Source: Hofstenia miamia
Lineage: Eukaryota > Xenacoelomorpha > Acoela
Assembly (NCBI GenBank): GCA_004352715.1
Contig: SCFE01000018.1
Span: forward strand, 2,386,399-2,450,398
Direction of reading: 5' to 3'
DNA length: 64,000 nt
Shown: piece by piece, positions 23,286 to 37,145 of the stretch
Numbering within the stretch: the stretch's first letter is position 1
Layout: every line of letters begins with the position of its first letter
Made by a program: the position numbers and the translations under genes
The notes under the pieces: model-generated
Database searches by the model: none
Seen by the model: the letters and a program-made list of their open reading frames with translations, nothing else
What the model was told of the DNA's origin: nothing

Positions 23286-26200
23286 TTATATAGATGATCT
23301 CTGGATACTAAAATTTTCGAATCAAGAGCCGCAGTTAGCGATTTTCCATAGTATCAAGTGCGCTATTTTTGGAAAGTTTTAATATTGCCTTTTATGCAAG
23401 AAATTTTTACATTGCACAATTGGAATATGGTTGTAATGTTTTATGTACGAGCTTCAGGTTCATGTAAAACAATTTCTTAGACCCGTACTCAGCACACGCT
23501 GCCATAGTATCAAGCACACGTGAATGCTTATTTGAATCCAGTGCATACTAAATATCTTAAAACTTTGTTTCTAGAACAGTATATCTGTATATTTGTGAAA
23601 GTGATCAAAAACGAGTAATATGTAATATGGTAGTTTCCTAAGGTACCGTACTCAACTCTGTATATGTATATAGTGGAAATTGTACATTATTCAGATATTT
23701 GAATCCCTAATTTTATATAAGAGTTATAGAAAAAAACTACAGGAAACCCGAAACGCGTGTGTTTAATCTGTTGATTGAACACTTAACGTATAAAATTTAC
23801 ACACTAATATGTGAATTTAAAGAAAAGCGTTTAGATCATTCAAATAAATACCACTAATTTCAAAATATTTTAAAAATTTGTGTATATTCTACAAAAATAT
23901 GTGGGGAAATAATTGAGTAAATTTATTGGAAATTTAGTTTTAACATAGTTGCTATAATTGATTTTTTAGAATACTTGCTTTTATATTTCTTTTTTTACCT
24001 AAATATTTACCACAAAGCTCTGAAATTAGTGAGCAAAAAAATGGAGCAGTAGATCTTAATCTTGTCGAGTCACGAATATTATGCAAATATTCTAGTCAAG
24101 TCGAACTATATTCTCAGGCCCCTGTGATGGATGGACTCTTTGTTTCCAAGCAACTGTTCCACAATAATACAATGCAACGCCTCTATTTTATTGCGACCCA
24201 CTATATTCCATGAAAACAAACGATAAATGATGAAAACGATGTTACTGTTGTCTAGCTTTCTAGCGGTGCTGACAAAGGATTCCTCAATTAGGTAAAGAAG
24301 TTGCCTAATGGGCTTGTTTCTTTGTTAATTATGTAAATAATCTTTTCTATATTATTAACTGCTTTGGCGTATAACGCATGATGGAAAAAAATCCAGACTA
24401 AAATAAACTTGCACTTTTCTAATCAAAAATTGTTATAAATAATATTCATAAGCAATTGGAACATAAATGATGATAAAATATATGATAAGATATATTTTCG
24501 GTGTACAACATCGATGTAACTTGACGCACTTGCCTTTAATATCTGTACAGAAGTGGCGACAAACTGAAGTCTAATCCAAACATGTGAAATATGTTCCAAA
24601 GCCAGACCAGGCTCTATATGATTGATAGCAAACTAATATATAAATTTTGTGAAAATGGATCCACCAAAGTTTACAAGAATTAAAAATGCTAGGGAGATCT
24701 GTGCTGTTTGCGAATCTTAAGATTTCAATGGTCTTGCTTTCTTCTTTCTTGGAATAAATCAAATTTCTTAGTGGTACTGTGCTTCTTGTAGTATATGAAC
24801 AGTTTGGAGTCATAAAATATTTAGACCATTTGGATATCATAATAGTTTGTATAATCAAAGATGGTATTATTAAAATTGTGAAATTTCCTAAGAAAATATT
24901 CTATAAAGGAGTTTAGTTGTGCTTTGTTTTCGATTTATTTCCCTATTTAAAGCGAATGTTACTAAACAATTTATGCAATATTGTTGGGATTCGACTTCCC
25001 TAAATTACGTGTGCAACTTGAACAATGCTGATTATCTACTAACACTCCTGGTTCAGATAATCGAAGCTTGATTAAAAAAGGCACATGAGAAAATTCCTCT
25101 CATTGGATTGCCAAAAAATGGAAGGATTATTTTTCTTAGATACAGTTCTCAAGTATGCGAATAATATGAGTTCCTACAAAATTTGACTATTCATATATTT
25201 TAAAAAATTTTTGTGTGTTCAATTTTTTACATTCACTATAACAAATAGGCCTTTTTGTTGTAAACAAAGCACTAATTAGTACTGTTTAACCGAATACTTT
25301 TCAAATATACTCAGCTAATATTTTAATATTCTCATAATAATGATTTACAAGAATTCCTAATGGGGATTTTGCCAATAGGCATAACTATATTGAAATATTT
25401 AAAATTATAAGCTGACAGAAGATTTTTCCAGCTCGTCATGCTCAACGGGGATCCAAATTAATCTTTCAAAAAAAATCATTTCAAGTAATCATACAAAGCA
25501 ATACACCTTAGTAAAAATTTTCAACAATAATTCAACACATGTCAAATTTTACAGTGGGCTTGGTAAAAAAATTTTAAATGTGAAAAAATGATTTTTCCAT
25601 CTAATGAGAAATCAACCTCTAGAAATAATGTATTACAGTACATAGCAACACAAAAATACAATATTAAGATATTGCAATACCAATTTGCTAAGAATATTAT
25701 ACTGAAATATTTTACAGTGTATTGAAATACTTTGATTTATTGAAACTGCATATTTTAATAAGAGAAAATCAATTTTATTTGAACTTGTAATTTGTGAACT
25801 TACTGAAACCAAGTTTGCCATTAGTTTCAATTTTAATTCGAATGCTTTAGATGGTGTCATATATTCAAAATTATATGTCTGAATACGATAACCTAGGTGC
25901 GGTAGAGCTCAGCCATATTCCTGGGCAGGGTGCACTTTTACATACCATCTTACATTGGGAAAACATTATCTCAATATATACAAATGCAGTCTCAAAATAA
26001 TTTTTTAATCTTGTAGTACTTTTAGGAGTGCAATACTATTCTATTACGTCTTCAAAGTTTAATTTAGCTTTTGCTAATTTAATATATTCTTTGTAGATAA
26101 GATACATACACTCGATCATTATTTTTCACACTATAGAATGGAGCAAAACATTGCAGATAAGGGTTCTTAATAAAAACTTCTTATGCCAAAAAAATACTAT

Positions 26201-27889
26201 TATAAATATTGTTGTTGTCTAATTCTTAAAACCTAGGCCAAAATACATAAAAAATAAACAAGTTAAGCACTCATTTTTAAAAATAACCATCCACTGATCT
26301 TACAATAACATTGTGAAGATATTCTGTAGCAATAGGTGTTTTGCAATATACTGCATTACTAACATATTTTTTAAAAGTGAACGTGAAATATTGATGTTTA
26401 AAATAGTTCAATCCTAATTAGGTTTTGAGAGCTATTTTTTACACTAGTTTAACATAAAACCATGGAATCTTTCAGTAATTTATACAATTTCTTTCGTCAA
26501 TATTTCATTCACGTTAAGTAATGAGAAAGACAGCAGCAAAATATTTAGACTTAAATTGATAAACTTTAAATATACATGGTAATAATTTTCCGTGTTCAAT
26601 TTGAAGTGTCTACATTAATATAAAAGATGAATATACATTAATTTAGATTTAGAAGAATTACACTTTGTAAAAAACATTCCAATAAATTTGGTTTGAACAT
26701 TTTCATTCAGGTTTACTATGTTATGAATACATCAACGAATTATAAAATATCGAGTTGTTGTAGCGTACCCCTTCATTGGGCTGAATGTTGCCAGGAGAAA
26801 ATATTTTTTCCTATTTTGAGAAATGTACTTAATACTGAAAGAAATAATTAATAAAATGGCGCAGCAAATTTGGTTAGTCGATGAAAAGAAATGTAATATT
26901 TTAATAAGGTTTCAGGCGAAATCACGAGGTTCACTCAAATGGAGAATTATAGATTTTCCTTTGCTTATTACACCATTGATTAGTCCTGAAATTATGTATT
27001 AAGTTAAATTTAGTGACTTGAACCTTGTAAATTGTAATTGATAGTTTTCACGAGACTTAGTATAAAAAAGTTATCCAAACTTTGATATGAATACAACTAG
27101 CTTGCTATTTTTGCAGACTTCCAATGGAAAAAGATTTTTTCTCGCATAAATTCTTTCCATTAAGTGATTTTAGTAGCCCTATTTAACCCTATTATCAAAT
27201 ACTTTCTTATTTAGAATTAGACACTCTACAGTTTCTTTTTTAAGATATTCAATAATAAATGTGGAAATATCTTTCATGCTTAATTACCAAGAATACATTC
27301 TCTGAAATACTTAACAATACTTTCACTCTTTGTCTGTTATACAAGAAAGAAATGAATTTACAATTGCCAAGTATAGGTATTGGCCACTGAAAGCCTTCCA
27401 AATAAAACAGTTTTGAGAAACTATTGGCATAATTTCATGTGCAAAAAATTACTCCAATTTTGTACATTTTCTAGTCATTGCAATGCATAATTTCTAGTTA
27501 TTTACTAGAATGTAATAATTACATAAAAAGCCTATTTTTGGGAACTTCTAGAATGCTAGGAATATTTGATTGAATTTTAAGCCTAAAAATCCTGACCTTT
27601 ACTCATAGGCATTTATACTATATTAGAAAATTCACCGAAGTACTACAGAACGAGACATTTAGGCATAATTACTGTCGCATTTACAACATTGTTCATCATA
27701 TTGTGTGAGAATCAACAGCCAAAAGCTGTCTATTTCTTTTAACCAAGACTTAATTGGGCAATAAAAACAATAAATTTTGCACATTCAAACGTTTACATGA
27801 GAATATCGTAACTAAGTTCTTCAATAATCAAGCGAAATGCAATATAAACTTAATGAAATTGAATGCTGGAAATGTATGTCTCCGTTTCC
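23286..27889. other. Non-coding stretch, nothing recognised
   Basis: AT-rich with scattered CpG. The ORFs at 24571-24858 (minus, 95 codons) and 25633-25860 (minus, 75 codons) show no motif. Confidence 0.5.
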
Positions 27890-27930
27890 TTAACACTAGA
27901 ACGGCCAAATGTGTCAAAATTGACTCAAAC
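27890..27930 (+). mobile_element. piggyBac-like terminus (TTAA + CACTAGAACGGCC)
   Basis: TTAA followed by CACTAGAACGGCCAAATG and then GTCAAAATTGAC, whose outer five bases are inverted. A TTAA target with a CACTAGAACGGCC-type end and a GTCAA...TTGAC motif just inside is the pattern of piggyBac-derived MITEs. It shares its first 15 bases with 9032. No opposite terminus was found. Confidence 0.45.
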
Positions 27931-28454
27931 TAAAATTTTGTTGACATTCACATGCATTTGTTAAAAAAAACCAGGTATATGCAATACCAAATTTACTGAT
28001 TATCCATTTGAATTTGCATGAGCAATTTTTTTTCATTTTTTACATGTTCTATTTTGAAATTATGTTTGAAAGAGAATCCTAAGGAGTAATGGCTATGGAA
28101 TATAAATTCAGAAATCTATATGTTTTTTATTAGATTAATGTTCTTTTCACTTAAAGGTAAAATAATCCTTGAAAATGAATTCCAAAATTTAGCATTTGTG
28201 GAAAATCATTTCTACTAATTTTTTAGTTTCTCTGAATTTTGCAAAATATATTTTACCTAAGTTTTCCAGGACGGATAAAAATTGTAAAACAAAATTGTAA
28301 AACAACTGTTCTGCAGATTTGGAATCGGTTCGTTTCGATTCGGATCGGTTTCGGGTACAAAATTCTTGAAAAATGTAGTACAGTTTCGGATAAGTCCACA
28401 CGTTCAGGGAAAACGCGAGCTATTTCAAAGTGCCCTAACCAAGCCTTAATTCAA

Positions 28455-28493
<39 letters not shown>

Positions 28494-29924
28494 TGATGGC
28501 GTTTGCATGGTAGGATTCTTGGAAAACAGGTCGTTATTGGCACACTGCAATTATAATTAACAGTTGATATTAATGCTGGGGCATTCAAAATAACAATAGC
28601 GAATTTATGCGGTACGGCATTTTGAGTAAGATTCGGGTAAGATGCTGTGCATTTTGAGAAATTTCGGGTACCTTCGGTTTCGGGTACGTGTTTAAAAAAT
28701 CGTTCGGTTTTGGTTCCAAATTTTGCAAACGATTCCAACTGTGCTGTTCTGTAAGCATGCTCGCGTTCGCAGAAGGTTAGTTCCCAGTGGGTAGCATGAT
28801 GGTCAGGAGTCGTGCATTAATGCTACCTTGCGGGCGTTGTGTTGTCCGAATCAACCAGACATGCTGTATGGCATAAACACACCAATAATATTTGTTATGG
28901 CCATTGTGATCTCACAAATTAATATAATAACATACTATTGTTGTAAGTAAAGTAGATCTCAAATAGTAATGACAAAATTTTCAATTTGATTCCGATCGCA
29001 CCTAAGAACACAATTTCGATTTCAATGCCGATTCTCTCATACGAAAATCAAATTTTCTTTTTATTGAATTTCATTAAAGTGAAGATTCGGTTATTACTAT
29101 TATTTGCAGCGTGTAGTTTGGTGCGACATGTAATGATTTCTACATGTTATACTTAAAGAAATCAGTATCATTAATCGGTTAAAATTTCAGACTGTCCAAC
29201 AAACCCGATTTCGCCGAAAAACCCCGATTTTGTATAAAATATTCCAATCCCTATTAACACTCTGTCAGGATAAGAAATTTTATACAATGCTTTGTCCTTG
29301 GTAAATATATAGATTCTCTTTTGAAAACACGTTGAGTGGTATAATTCTCTATAAGTATGATAACATTCAAATATTATTAGTGATTATAATAGTAATGTAA
29401 TATTTTATATACAGCCTTGCTTGTAATCCGACGGTTTCGTTGCATATTGAGAAATGAACTGAAATAATTTATTAATCTTTCTACCCGCAATATGTCAATT
29501 TGCATTAAACCCAGAGTTGAAGTTGGGATTGGGATCTCAATTAAGATCCCAATTTGGATTAAGATTTGATTGGAATTGGATATTTATTCAGTAATTGGGA
29601 CTACAAAAATTCCAATCGATTAGTATAATGATATATTGTTAGTTTAGGTGTACTGTTACATGATAAAGATATGAGTGGTAGATATTTTTGTATGATTTAC
29701 AGCACTGTAAAAACATTTTGGCTACCGCCTCAGAAACAGGTAAATCACTGGCTTGAAAATTTCAGCAAAATCCTTACTTATGAGCTTAGCAACGTGCAAA
29801 AAAATTCCGTACTATTTGAAACTTTTTTGATTTAACAAGTCTGTCAAAGGTGAAACTATTTAATAGTTACATTTGCCATAAAATCGTTAATATTGGTATT
29901 TTTGATATTAATATTTCCACTGTT
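27931..29924. other. Non-coding stretch, locally CpG-rich, no gene recognised
   Basis: 28300-28870 is notably richer in CpG than any other part of the window. ORFs on both strands there (for example 28239-28457 plus, 28490-28738 minus) have no recognised domain. TCGGTTTCGGGTAC-like words recur on both sides of the microsatellite at 28459-28489. The 29515-29620 part is a low-complexity run of TTGGGATT/TTGGAATT words. Confidence 0.4.
28459..28489. repeat. (TA)n microsatellite
   Basis: Perfect TA run of about 31 bp. Confidence 0.95.
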
Positions 29925-30256
29925 GTTGAAGTTTCAGCACCACCAGCAGCAAAGAAACTTTACACGTCATTATTTGCCGACATGTTTGAAGTTGGCGCTT
30001 CTTCTGGGGAATCTAAAATGACGGTTAATGAAGAAATTCGCGCTTAACAAAATCAAACTGTTGGTACCATTTACAAAAACCCAATGGCATTTTGGTATCA
30101 CTAAAAGAACACTTTGTCCACTTTGAACGGCATTGCTCGAAGAGTTTTCGTTGCCGAAAATGAACTTCACTTTTTAGTCACTGACTAACGCGGTAGCTTT
30201 ATGCCTTCAACAGTGGAGATGTTGGTACTACGCAAACTGAATAAATACTTGTTTAC
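29925..30256 (+). pseudogene. hAT transposase C-terminal dimerisation domain, decayed
   Basis: One plus-strand frame runs about 110 codons with three in-frame stops. It contains VSAPPAAKKLYTSLFADMFE, then NPMAFWYH-stop-KNTLSTLNGIARRVF, and ends with FMPSTVEMLVLRKLNKYLF. The hAT C-terminal (dimerisation) domain runs: P..FW......YP.L..lA...l, then the SERxFS block, then L.P..V..LvfLxxN. The first and last blocks are clearly present. The middle SER-FS block is degraded or missing. The stops show that the copy is dead. Upstream zinc-finger or DDE parts are not recognisable. Confidence 0.6.
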
Positions 30257-31396
30257 TTAGTGTTGTGATATTTTTAATACTATAGTTTTTCATTATTATT
30301 TAATCAACATGTTGTTTTGCTCATGTTCATCCAAAATTGGACACTAAGCTTAAAAATATTTCATTCTGCACAATATACTTCCACCAAAATATAAAAAATA
30401 TTTTCAAACTTACAAATGAAAATAGATAAAATATGTCATCCGTTTAAAATGGTTATCATGGTACGTACATGTAAAGTAAAGTTGTAAGGGCAATGTTTAC
30501 ATGCCTATTATATGAGTACGAATTAAGAAATATATTGTGCGATCACGTATTGTATATACATTAAATATTGCCCAATTTGATATTTTTAAACTCATCAATT
30601 AGATCAGTATAATATTGTAACTAAATAAAAAATAGGGTATTATAATCGAAAACTGTGGGTGTGGGTTGGGTGCGGTTATGTACAAATAATTTGCAGGTAC
30701 AAACGCCATGGCTGGTTTGGTTGGAGAAATGTGTACCATGTCCATGCCCACCCTTAGTTATATTTCGGTGGTATTAATATTTAACATATATTGAGAAAGT
30801 ATTTTGATATCGTTTTGATTATATAGTATAAAATTGAGTTTTGGTAGGGCTAAAACGCACTTTAAAATGTCGAAACTGTGGGCTAATTGAGTAGTTAATT
30901 AAATAAAAGAGGTTTGTCGATTAGAAAAGTGTAATTATTTGAGCTTTCAAAGTAAAATATCATGATTGATATAAGTATTAATGTAATTAGTGCTCCTTTA
31001 CTTAAACCAGGCGTCAAATAGTGAATTATATTATATTTAGAACAACATAATAAAAAAATTGTTTTAAGTTGTTGTTACACAATGTGCTGCTTCTACTAAT
31101 TTTGCACCAGTGGTCCACTGGTGGCTATGTGTTGCTGAAATTGCCACTACTTCCCCACCAGTTTTTAATCAATTGTGGTTTTTCTTTGAGTAACATAAAG
31201 TGCAAAAGGTAAACAACGCCACAAAACAGCTGAAAACGACTATTGGGATTTACATTGGGATTTCATTAAAAAGTACATGTTCTCAATTGAGATTGGATTT
31301 TGAATGAGTTTATCATTCACATATGTTTTAAATGTACTATTGATTTCTACATAAAAGAGATTTTGTAAGTATCATCATCTTTTCCAAATTATAAAA
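30257..31396. other. Non-coding stretch, nothing recognised
   Basis: AT-rich, no ORF of note. Confidence 0.5.
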
Positions 31397-31492
31397 TTGA
31401 TTGACTGAATAACATAACTTAAGGTGATATTTTTCTTATATTTTGGAAATTCCTAAACTTTCATCTGAAATCTTGACAATGATTGGAAAAGG
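31397..31492 (+). repeat. Inverted repeat, left copy
   Basis: About 96 bp matching the reverse complement of 31921-32017 at an estimated 85%. Shared words include TAACTTAAGGTG, ATTTTGGAAATT and CTAAACTTTCAT. The pair flanks a TA microsatellite and gap. Confidence 0.8.
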
Positions 31493-31683
31493 TTGGAGAG
31501 TTTGAAACAGGGTTGGAAATATGGGGTATTAAGATATTGCAAGTAGATTTTGGAGCAGGATTTTTAGTGGAGCAATTTGGCGTGGTAAAACATAAATCAT
31601 GGGGCAATATAGGGCAACACGCGAAAATGAGAGAGTGCAAATTCTGTAGAGTGGGTCAGTTCACAGAAAATCTGGTCTGAAAT

Positions 31684-31687
<4 letters not shown>

Positions 31688-31721
<34 letters not shown>

Positions 31722-31825
31722 NNNNNNNNNNNNNNNNNNNNNNNNNNNNNNNNNNNNNNNNNNNNNNNNNNNNNNNNNNNNNNNNNNNNNNNNNNNNNNN
31801 NNNNNNNNNNNNNNNNNNNNNNNNN

Positions 31826-31866
<41 letters not shown>
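31688..31866. repeat. (TA)n microsatellite split by a 104-N gap
   Basis: TA repeats at 31688-31721 and 31830-31866 around N 31722-31825. The tract sits at the centre of an inverted repeat. Confidence 0.95.
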
Positions 31867-31868
<2 letters not shown>

Positions 31869-31920
31869 CTATCAACCTTTCAGAATATTTTCAAAATACA
31901 ATCTTCTTTATACTGTCCGA

Positions 31921-32017
31921 CCTATTTCAATCCATCATCAAGATTTCAAATGAAAGTTTAGTAATTTCCAAAATAAAAGAATAAGAACACCTTAAGTTAT
32001 GCTGTTCAGTCAATCAT
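31921..32017 (-). repeat. Inverted repeat, right copy
   Basis: Partner of 31397-31492. It ends close to where CpG dinucleotides almost vanish from the sequence. Confidence 0.8.
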
Positions 32018-34904
32018 ATGCATTGAATGCATGAAGGGTGGTGCTTAAATAACTTCTTTACATTATACTGATTATTTGAAGATATTGAGTATAATAGTTT
32101 TATATTAAAAGTATAGAAAGCATTTGTAAAATAATCATGCATTCGCAAATAGTATTGATATCTAGACATAACATGCCACTATATGATTATGTGTTTTCTA
32201 AGATTCTTCTCAGAAGCATTTTCAAAATCTTACAATTATCATATTAAGGAACATCTCACAAATAATGTGTATGTTGTTTATGAATTTGAGTGAAGAACAA
32301 GAATGAAATAGAAGAAGTCAATACATTTGAATTGTATGTCATGTGAATACACTGAATGCCCAAATTATTTGAAGCATGCAATATATGTAATGCAAACAAT
32401 GGCATAACATTTTTAGTACCAAAAAATGGATTTATAAAAATGTGGAAAATATTTAATATATATACAATACTTTTAAAACATCATTTAACAGAGGAACTGA
32501 GAAACATGACAATGATTATGCTAAGTATCTTAGGTAAATTCTGATAAACTAATTTTTTTTACAGAATGACACAAGTGTTCTAGAACAAATAACAAATAGC
32601 ATAGCAAATTAGAGAACTTCAAAATTTGTGTGACAGCGACACCACTGTCTCTGTTCAGACCAGAGAAAATCAAGAAACTGATTCAATATTCTTTTTTCAG
32701 GTTTTATTGTTGTGTCTAATGTTGAATTAAAAAACAGAACACTATATATTAACTTACATTGTTAACTAATACAAAGTTAAGAAATGTGATATCAACATTT
32801 GCAAATAAAATGATTAGACCATTTAATCTGAAGCATGATTGGTAACCAAGTAAAAGCTAAAGGCAGTAAAAGATTTCCAAATATGGCAATTATCACTAAG
32901 TTTTCAGTGAAATAATAATGTGTCAAAGGGCTATGGCAGCACATTTTTATTTCTGTTTAGCCAGTGTTGCTTAACAATAATACCTAGTGCTAAATTCAAT
33001 TAAGTCTGACCATAAATGTGTAATTGATTATCATTTTAAACAACATTACATTGATTAGAATTTCTAATGCTAGTATAATATCTTTTATACAACATTTATC
33101 ACACTAAGTACAATCTATAAGAACCTACATATCACAGATAGAAAGATTGTTTTGTGTTAGTCAATTACTTATGACCAGATTTATTTTGATTTTTGCATTA
33201 AATGAACTTCCAAAAACAAAATTGATGCTGAAAATTCATCAGAAAAACCTCTTGATAAAGTAATAAGCATCAAGTAGTTGCATAGAATATGCTAAGTTAA
33301 GAGATTCTATATTTAGATAATTGGTTACAATGAAATATTTGATAATTTTTCAAATAGTTACATTAAATTCACAAAACTAGAATGCACAAATCAAATCATC
33401 AATCTTGGATGAGATTTTCAAAATTGATAAAAAATTTACCATGCACTGGTTTGTTTCTTCCTTATGAGTGATCAATGTGCTTTTACAGGATTACACTGTT
33501 ATGTGTACCTTGTTAAGGAAGTTAGTATTAGAAGAAACCAAAAAAACAATTGTAGGATAATGTGACTCACATGAAGATTCCCTCAGAAGTGCTCCATTGA
33601 TAAATATGGTATTAAAGCATTTTGAATGCATAAAGAACAAACTCAATCAAATATGTGAAGGGGTTTGCCATGCCCTAGAAAGTCTCCATATGTCTCCAAT
33701 GTTTGAATGAGTCCAACTAAATAATCATAACTTTCAAATTGGTTACATTTGATTTAACCATGAAAAATTAATAATATCTTTCAGGATTTTTCAAATGTAG
33801 TTAAAGAAGATTTGTTGGGGGAGCTGCTTGTTTTTTGCCCTTCTACATGGTCCCACAATCAGTGGGTACCAATGGATTAAGGTAAACAACTTGTTGAGAG
33901 TCTATGCAAGCAATTTCCTTAAATCTCAATTGCATAAAATCAGCAATATAAGAATATTTGACCAATATAATCATCATCCACACTTTATGTGATAACTAAA
34001 TAAATAAATTATAATATCATCTACCAATGCTGAATAATGGTTCTACTTCATGAACTCAGTTATAGTAAAATTTGAGAATAGAATAAATATTGTGATTCTT
34101 TCATCATTATTGTTAATCAGTGTCTAATGCCCACCTCCAAGCATGTACAATGCAGATCAATCTTTCATTTCTTGTCTATTTTGCCATCAATTTGCTCCTA
34201 AGAATCAAACCTGGAAATCTAAAGTGGACAAATGCTAAACTAATTACAAATGTTGGTTATTTGAACATTGTAAAATCTAAACCCATTTGTAGCATATAGT
34301 GATTTACATATGTTATGCTATTTCAGCCTACTAATTGTATCTGAAACTTTTTTTATAAACATTCACTTTGTTTTTTTTGCTTTATTTAAAACCCAATAAT
34401 TACAAAAGAATTTGCAAATCATTCTAAAAATTGTAAAAACTAACTTATAACATCTGTTGTAGAAGAGCCTAAGCAAAATTATGTCAGCATCATTAGACTT
34501 CTAAAAATTATACTACACCACTGCTTAACACTTTTAGAATGTTTTATATTTGATGTTTGTTTTTCAAGTAATTTCTAACATCTTAATCCTATTATTGCAT
34601 TATAGAATTTTGACAGTATTTAATATAAAGAGATGTTTTGGAAAGAGAATTGATCTAGATAAATAATCTCTAGCAGAAATTGCAGCTGAGTTTTGTATTT
34701 GAACTATTATTTTGAACATTAATGCATGAGTTGAACTTTAACATTGAATAAAGTCACTACAAAAACTCTCTAGCTTCATGAATTAACAAAAATCTTTCAA
34801 CAATTCACAACAACTTAAATGTATAAATTTCACACCTAGGTTTGTATATGTGTCATTATTAGGCAGAACATTTTGCCATTCTCAAACCTGGTTGAAAAAT
34901 ATAT

Positions 34905-35078
34905 TGTAACATCAATTGGTAGTTGTTATTTATTGGCCAGATCATGCACTTTTCATGTTGACTTGTATTTGTACATATTGTAAATATGCATTGTATATAA
35001 GACACTCAAGCATTTGTAAATAGAGAAATAGTTTAACTGTGTTATCTTGTTTGCTAGAATCACCCCAGTGATTCTACA
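34905..35078 (+). mobile_element. Possible short solo LTR
   Basis: Begins TGTAACATC and ends GATTCTACA (TG...CA ends). It has a TATATAA box at about 34994-35000 followed by a plausible transcript start region, and is flanked by ATAT on both sides (34901-34904, 35079-35082). The target duplication is low complexity and could be chance. No internal region is adjacent. Confidence 0.4.
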
Positions 35079-36344
35079 ATATGTTCAGATAATTATTTGT
35101 GAAAAAAGGGAGTATTATTGTGTTTTAATGTGGTAGTTGTACTATTGAAATCACAAAGAATCACTGAAAACCACAAATATCAAGAATATGAAAAAGTACT
35201 TAATATTCATGATTTCTCAAATATATATTTACAGCTACAATATAAAATATCAACAATTCTATGATAACCACCCAAGATCATTAGTTAGAAACAATAATTG
35301 AGACAAGTATATTTATTACATAAAGTAAATCACTCGTAGGTTCTCTGGATCTAAGCAATATCTTAGCTAGTGAAAAGCCAATGTTTGTGAAACAGCCAAA
35401 ATTTTGGAAAATTTTAGAATTAATTTTGATTAAGCTGAGTTAAAACTTGCTAAACTATGGGCTAATTTTATTAGTAAGCTACCTTCCCAAACTATGAATG
35501 TCACTAGGAACAAAATTTTCAGAATTAATTAATAACTATGGGCAATATAGTTTTTTATGCTAATAATTATGTGTAATATAAAAAATTATTTTTTTAGCTG
35601 AAAACATTCATTTTTGTGAAAATGAAAGCACCAAAATTTTTTACAAGAAAAAAAATTATTTCTAGTTTTAGATGAATATATAGCTGTCAACAGCATATTG
35701 AATTTATTTGCAATTTTCTGCAAAGATAATTATTTGAAATAGATAAATAGCTGAAATATACAATATTTGATTTTTAACATTTTTAAGAAATTTAACTGAC
35801 TTTGAATATTAATGATTTTTATTCTGAGTTTTTTCAAATATGTTTCGCAAACTTGAAAATCCTGGTAATATCTAGCCATTGTTTTTAATATTTGCCATTA
35901 TTGTTTTGCCTAAGGTAGTAATTCACCCAAAATAAACCAATAAAGGAAAAATTATTAAGCTAAATTTGTTAAATTGTGAATGCAGTGCAAGATATAATAT
36001 TGAAAATTTATATTTGACAACATTCTTTCAAAATTATAATGAACATGTAAACTAAATGAGGTATTTTTTAAACATTAATCTGTTACAACACTAAGTTTGA
36101 TTTATAGTAATACAATTTAAATGTATTTGTTAGTATTGTTTTTATTATTTTGAAAATAATTGAATTGAACTAAGAAATTCATCTTTGGATTTATAATTTG
36201 GTCACTAACAGTTAGATTCTAGGAATTTCAAAATACATAATTCAAGAAATTTGATATTTTATTCAGTTTAAAGATACATGATTCAAGATTTTCTATCTGG
36301 GGTTGGACTAAATATTATTCAAATTTTAAAATTATAAGAAACTT

Positions 36345-37145
36345 ACTATGTTGTATTACAACCTTAAGCCTTAATAACTGCATTTATATGATTGGGCATT
36401 GATTCCACAAGCTTCATCATTAAAGTTAACAAATTTGGTTCATGGAACCAGTGCCAAATAAGTTCTTCAATCATTTGGGTTTTGTTACTGATTGAACAGA
36501 AGAAATCTGCTGTTTTAAGATTCCCTAGAAATTCTCTATTGGTTTTGATATTTTATAAGCAAGAAAAGTCTTTATTGCCTTTGATCTGTGGCAGGGAGTG
36601 CCTTCATGACATCCCAAATCCTAATCTTTGTTGGGTGCTAAACAGTTTCACATGTGGATTTGTGAATTTTTTTTATGCCAAACTCTTCTTCTTTGAGCAT
36701 CTTTGCACTCAAAATTGCTTTCATCTGAAAAGCAGACTTTTTTCCAATTGTCCTTGGTTCAATTTTGATGAGTCCAAGCAAACTGCAATTGGTTAGCCTT
36801 CATTACAGCAATTAGTTTTTGGAATCACTGAACAGCAACCATATTTGCACAATCATTGCTGTACTGTACTAATAGAAACTGTTGTGCCTGCTTCTCTCCA
36901 TTCGTTTTGGAGCTGATTCTCATCTGAAGAGGAGTTCTTTACAAATTCCACATTGAAATGTGATATTCTTTGAAAGTTATCTTGGGTTTTCACCCACAAT
37001 GACCCTTTCTCTTTGACATCACACAACTGAAATTTTGAAATCTGGAAACAGTACTTTTACTAACAGTGGCCTCAATAATTTGCCTTACAGTTAGAGTTCT
37101 AAGTCATAGCAATGCCACAATTTCACTTCTTTTTGAAGAAATTAA
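36345..37145 (-). pseudogene. Tc1-like transposase, decayed
   Basis: On the minus strand, scattered over three frames, are the landmarks of a Tc1-family transposase in the right order. First comes a helix-turn-helix-like part (LTVRQIIEATVSKSTVSRF). Then come VSISTVQQ and CKYGC, like the second DNA-binding helix region. DNWKKVCFSDESNFE follows, which matches the WxxVxFSDESxF block bearing the second catalytic Asp. The end reads LVESMPNHINAVIKA, which matches the LVxSMPxRxxxVIxAKG end of Tc1 proteins. The DDE core between the DES block and the SMP block is largely lost, and frameshifts and stops are many. The frames on the opposite strand (36392-36796) are shadows. No terminal inverted repeats were recognised. 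Confidence 0.7.

Noticed and set aside
24571-24858. 95-codon minus-strand ORF as a gene
   Set aside because: No motif, no splice or promoter context, and composition like surrounding non-coding DNA.
36392-36796. 134-codon plus-strand ORF
   Set aside because: Antisense shadow of the Tc1 transposase relic on the minus strand.
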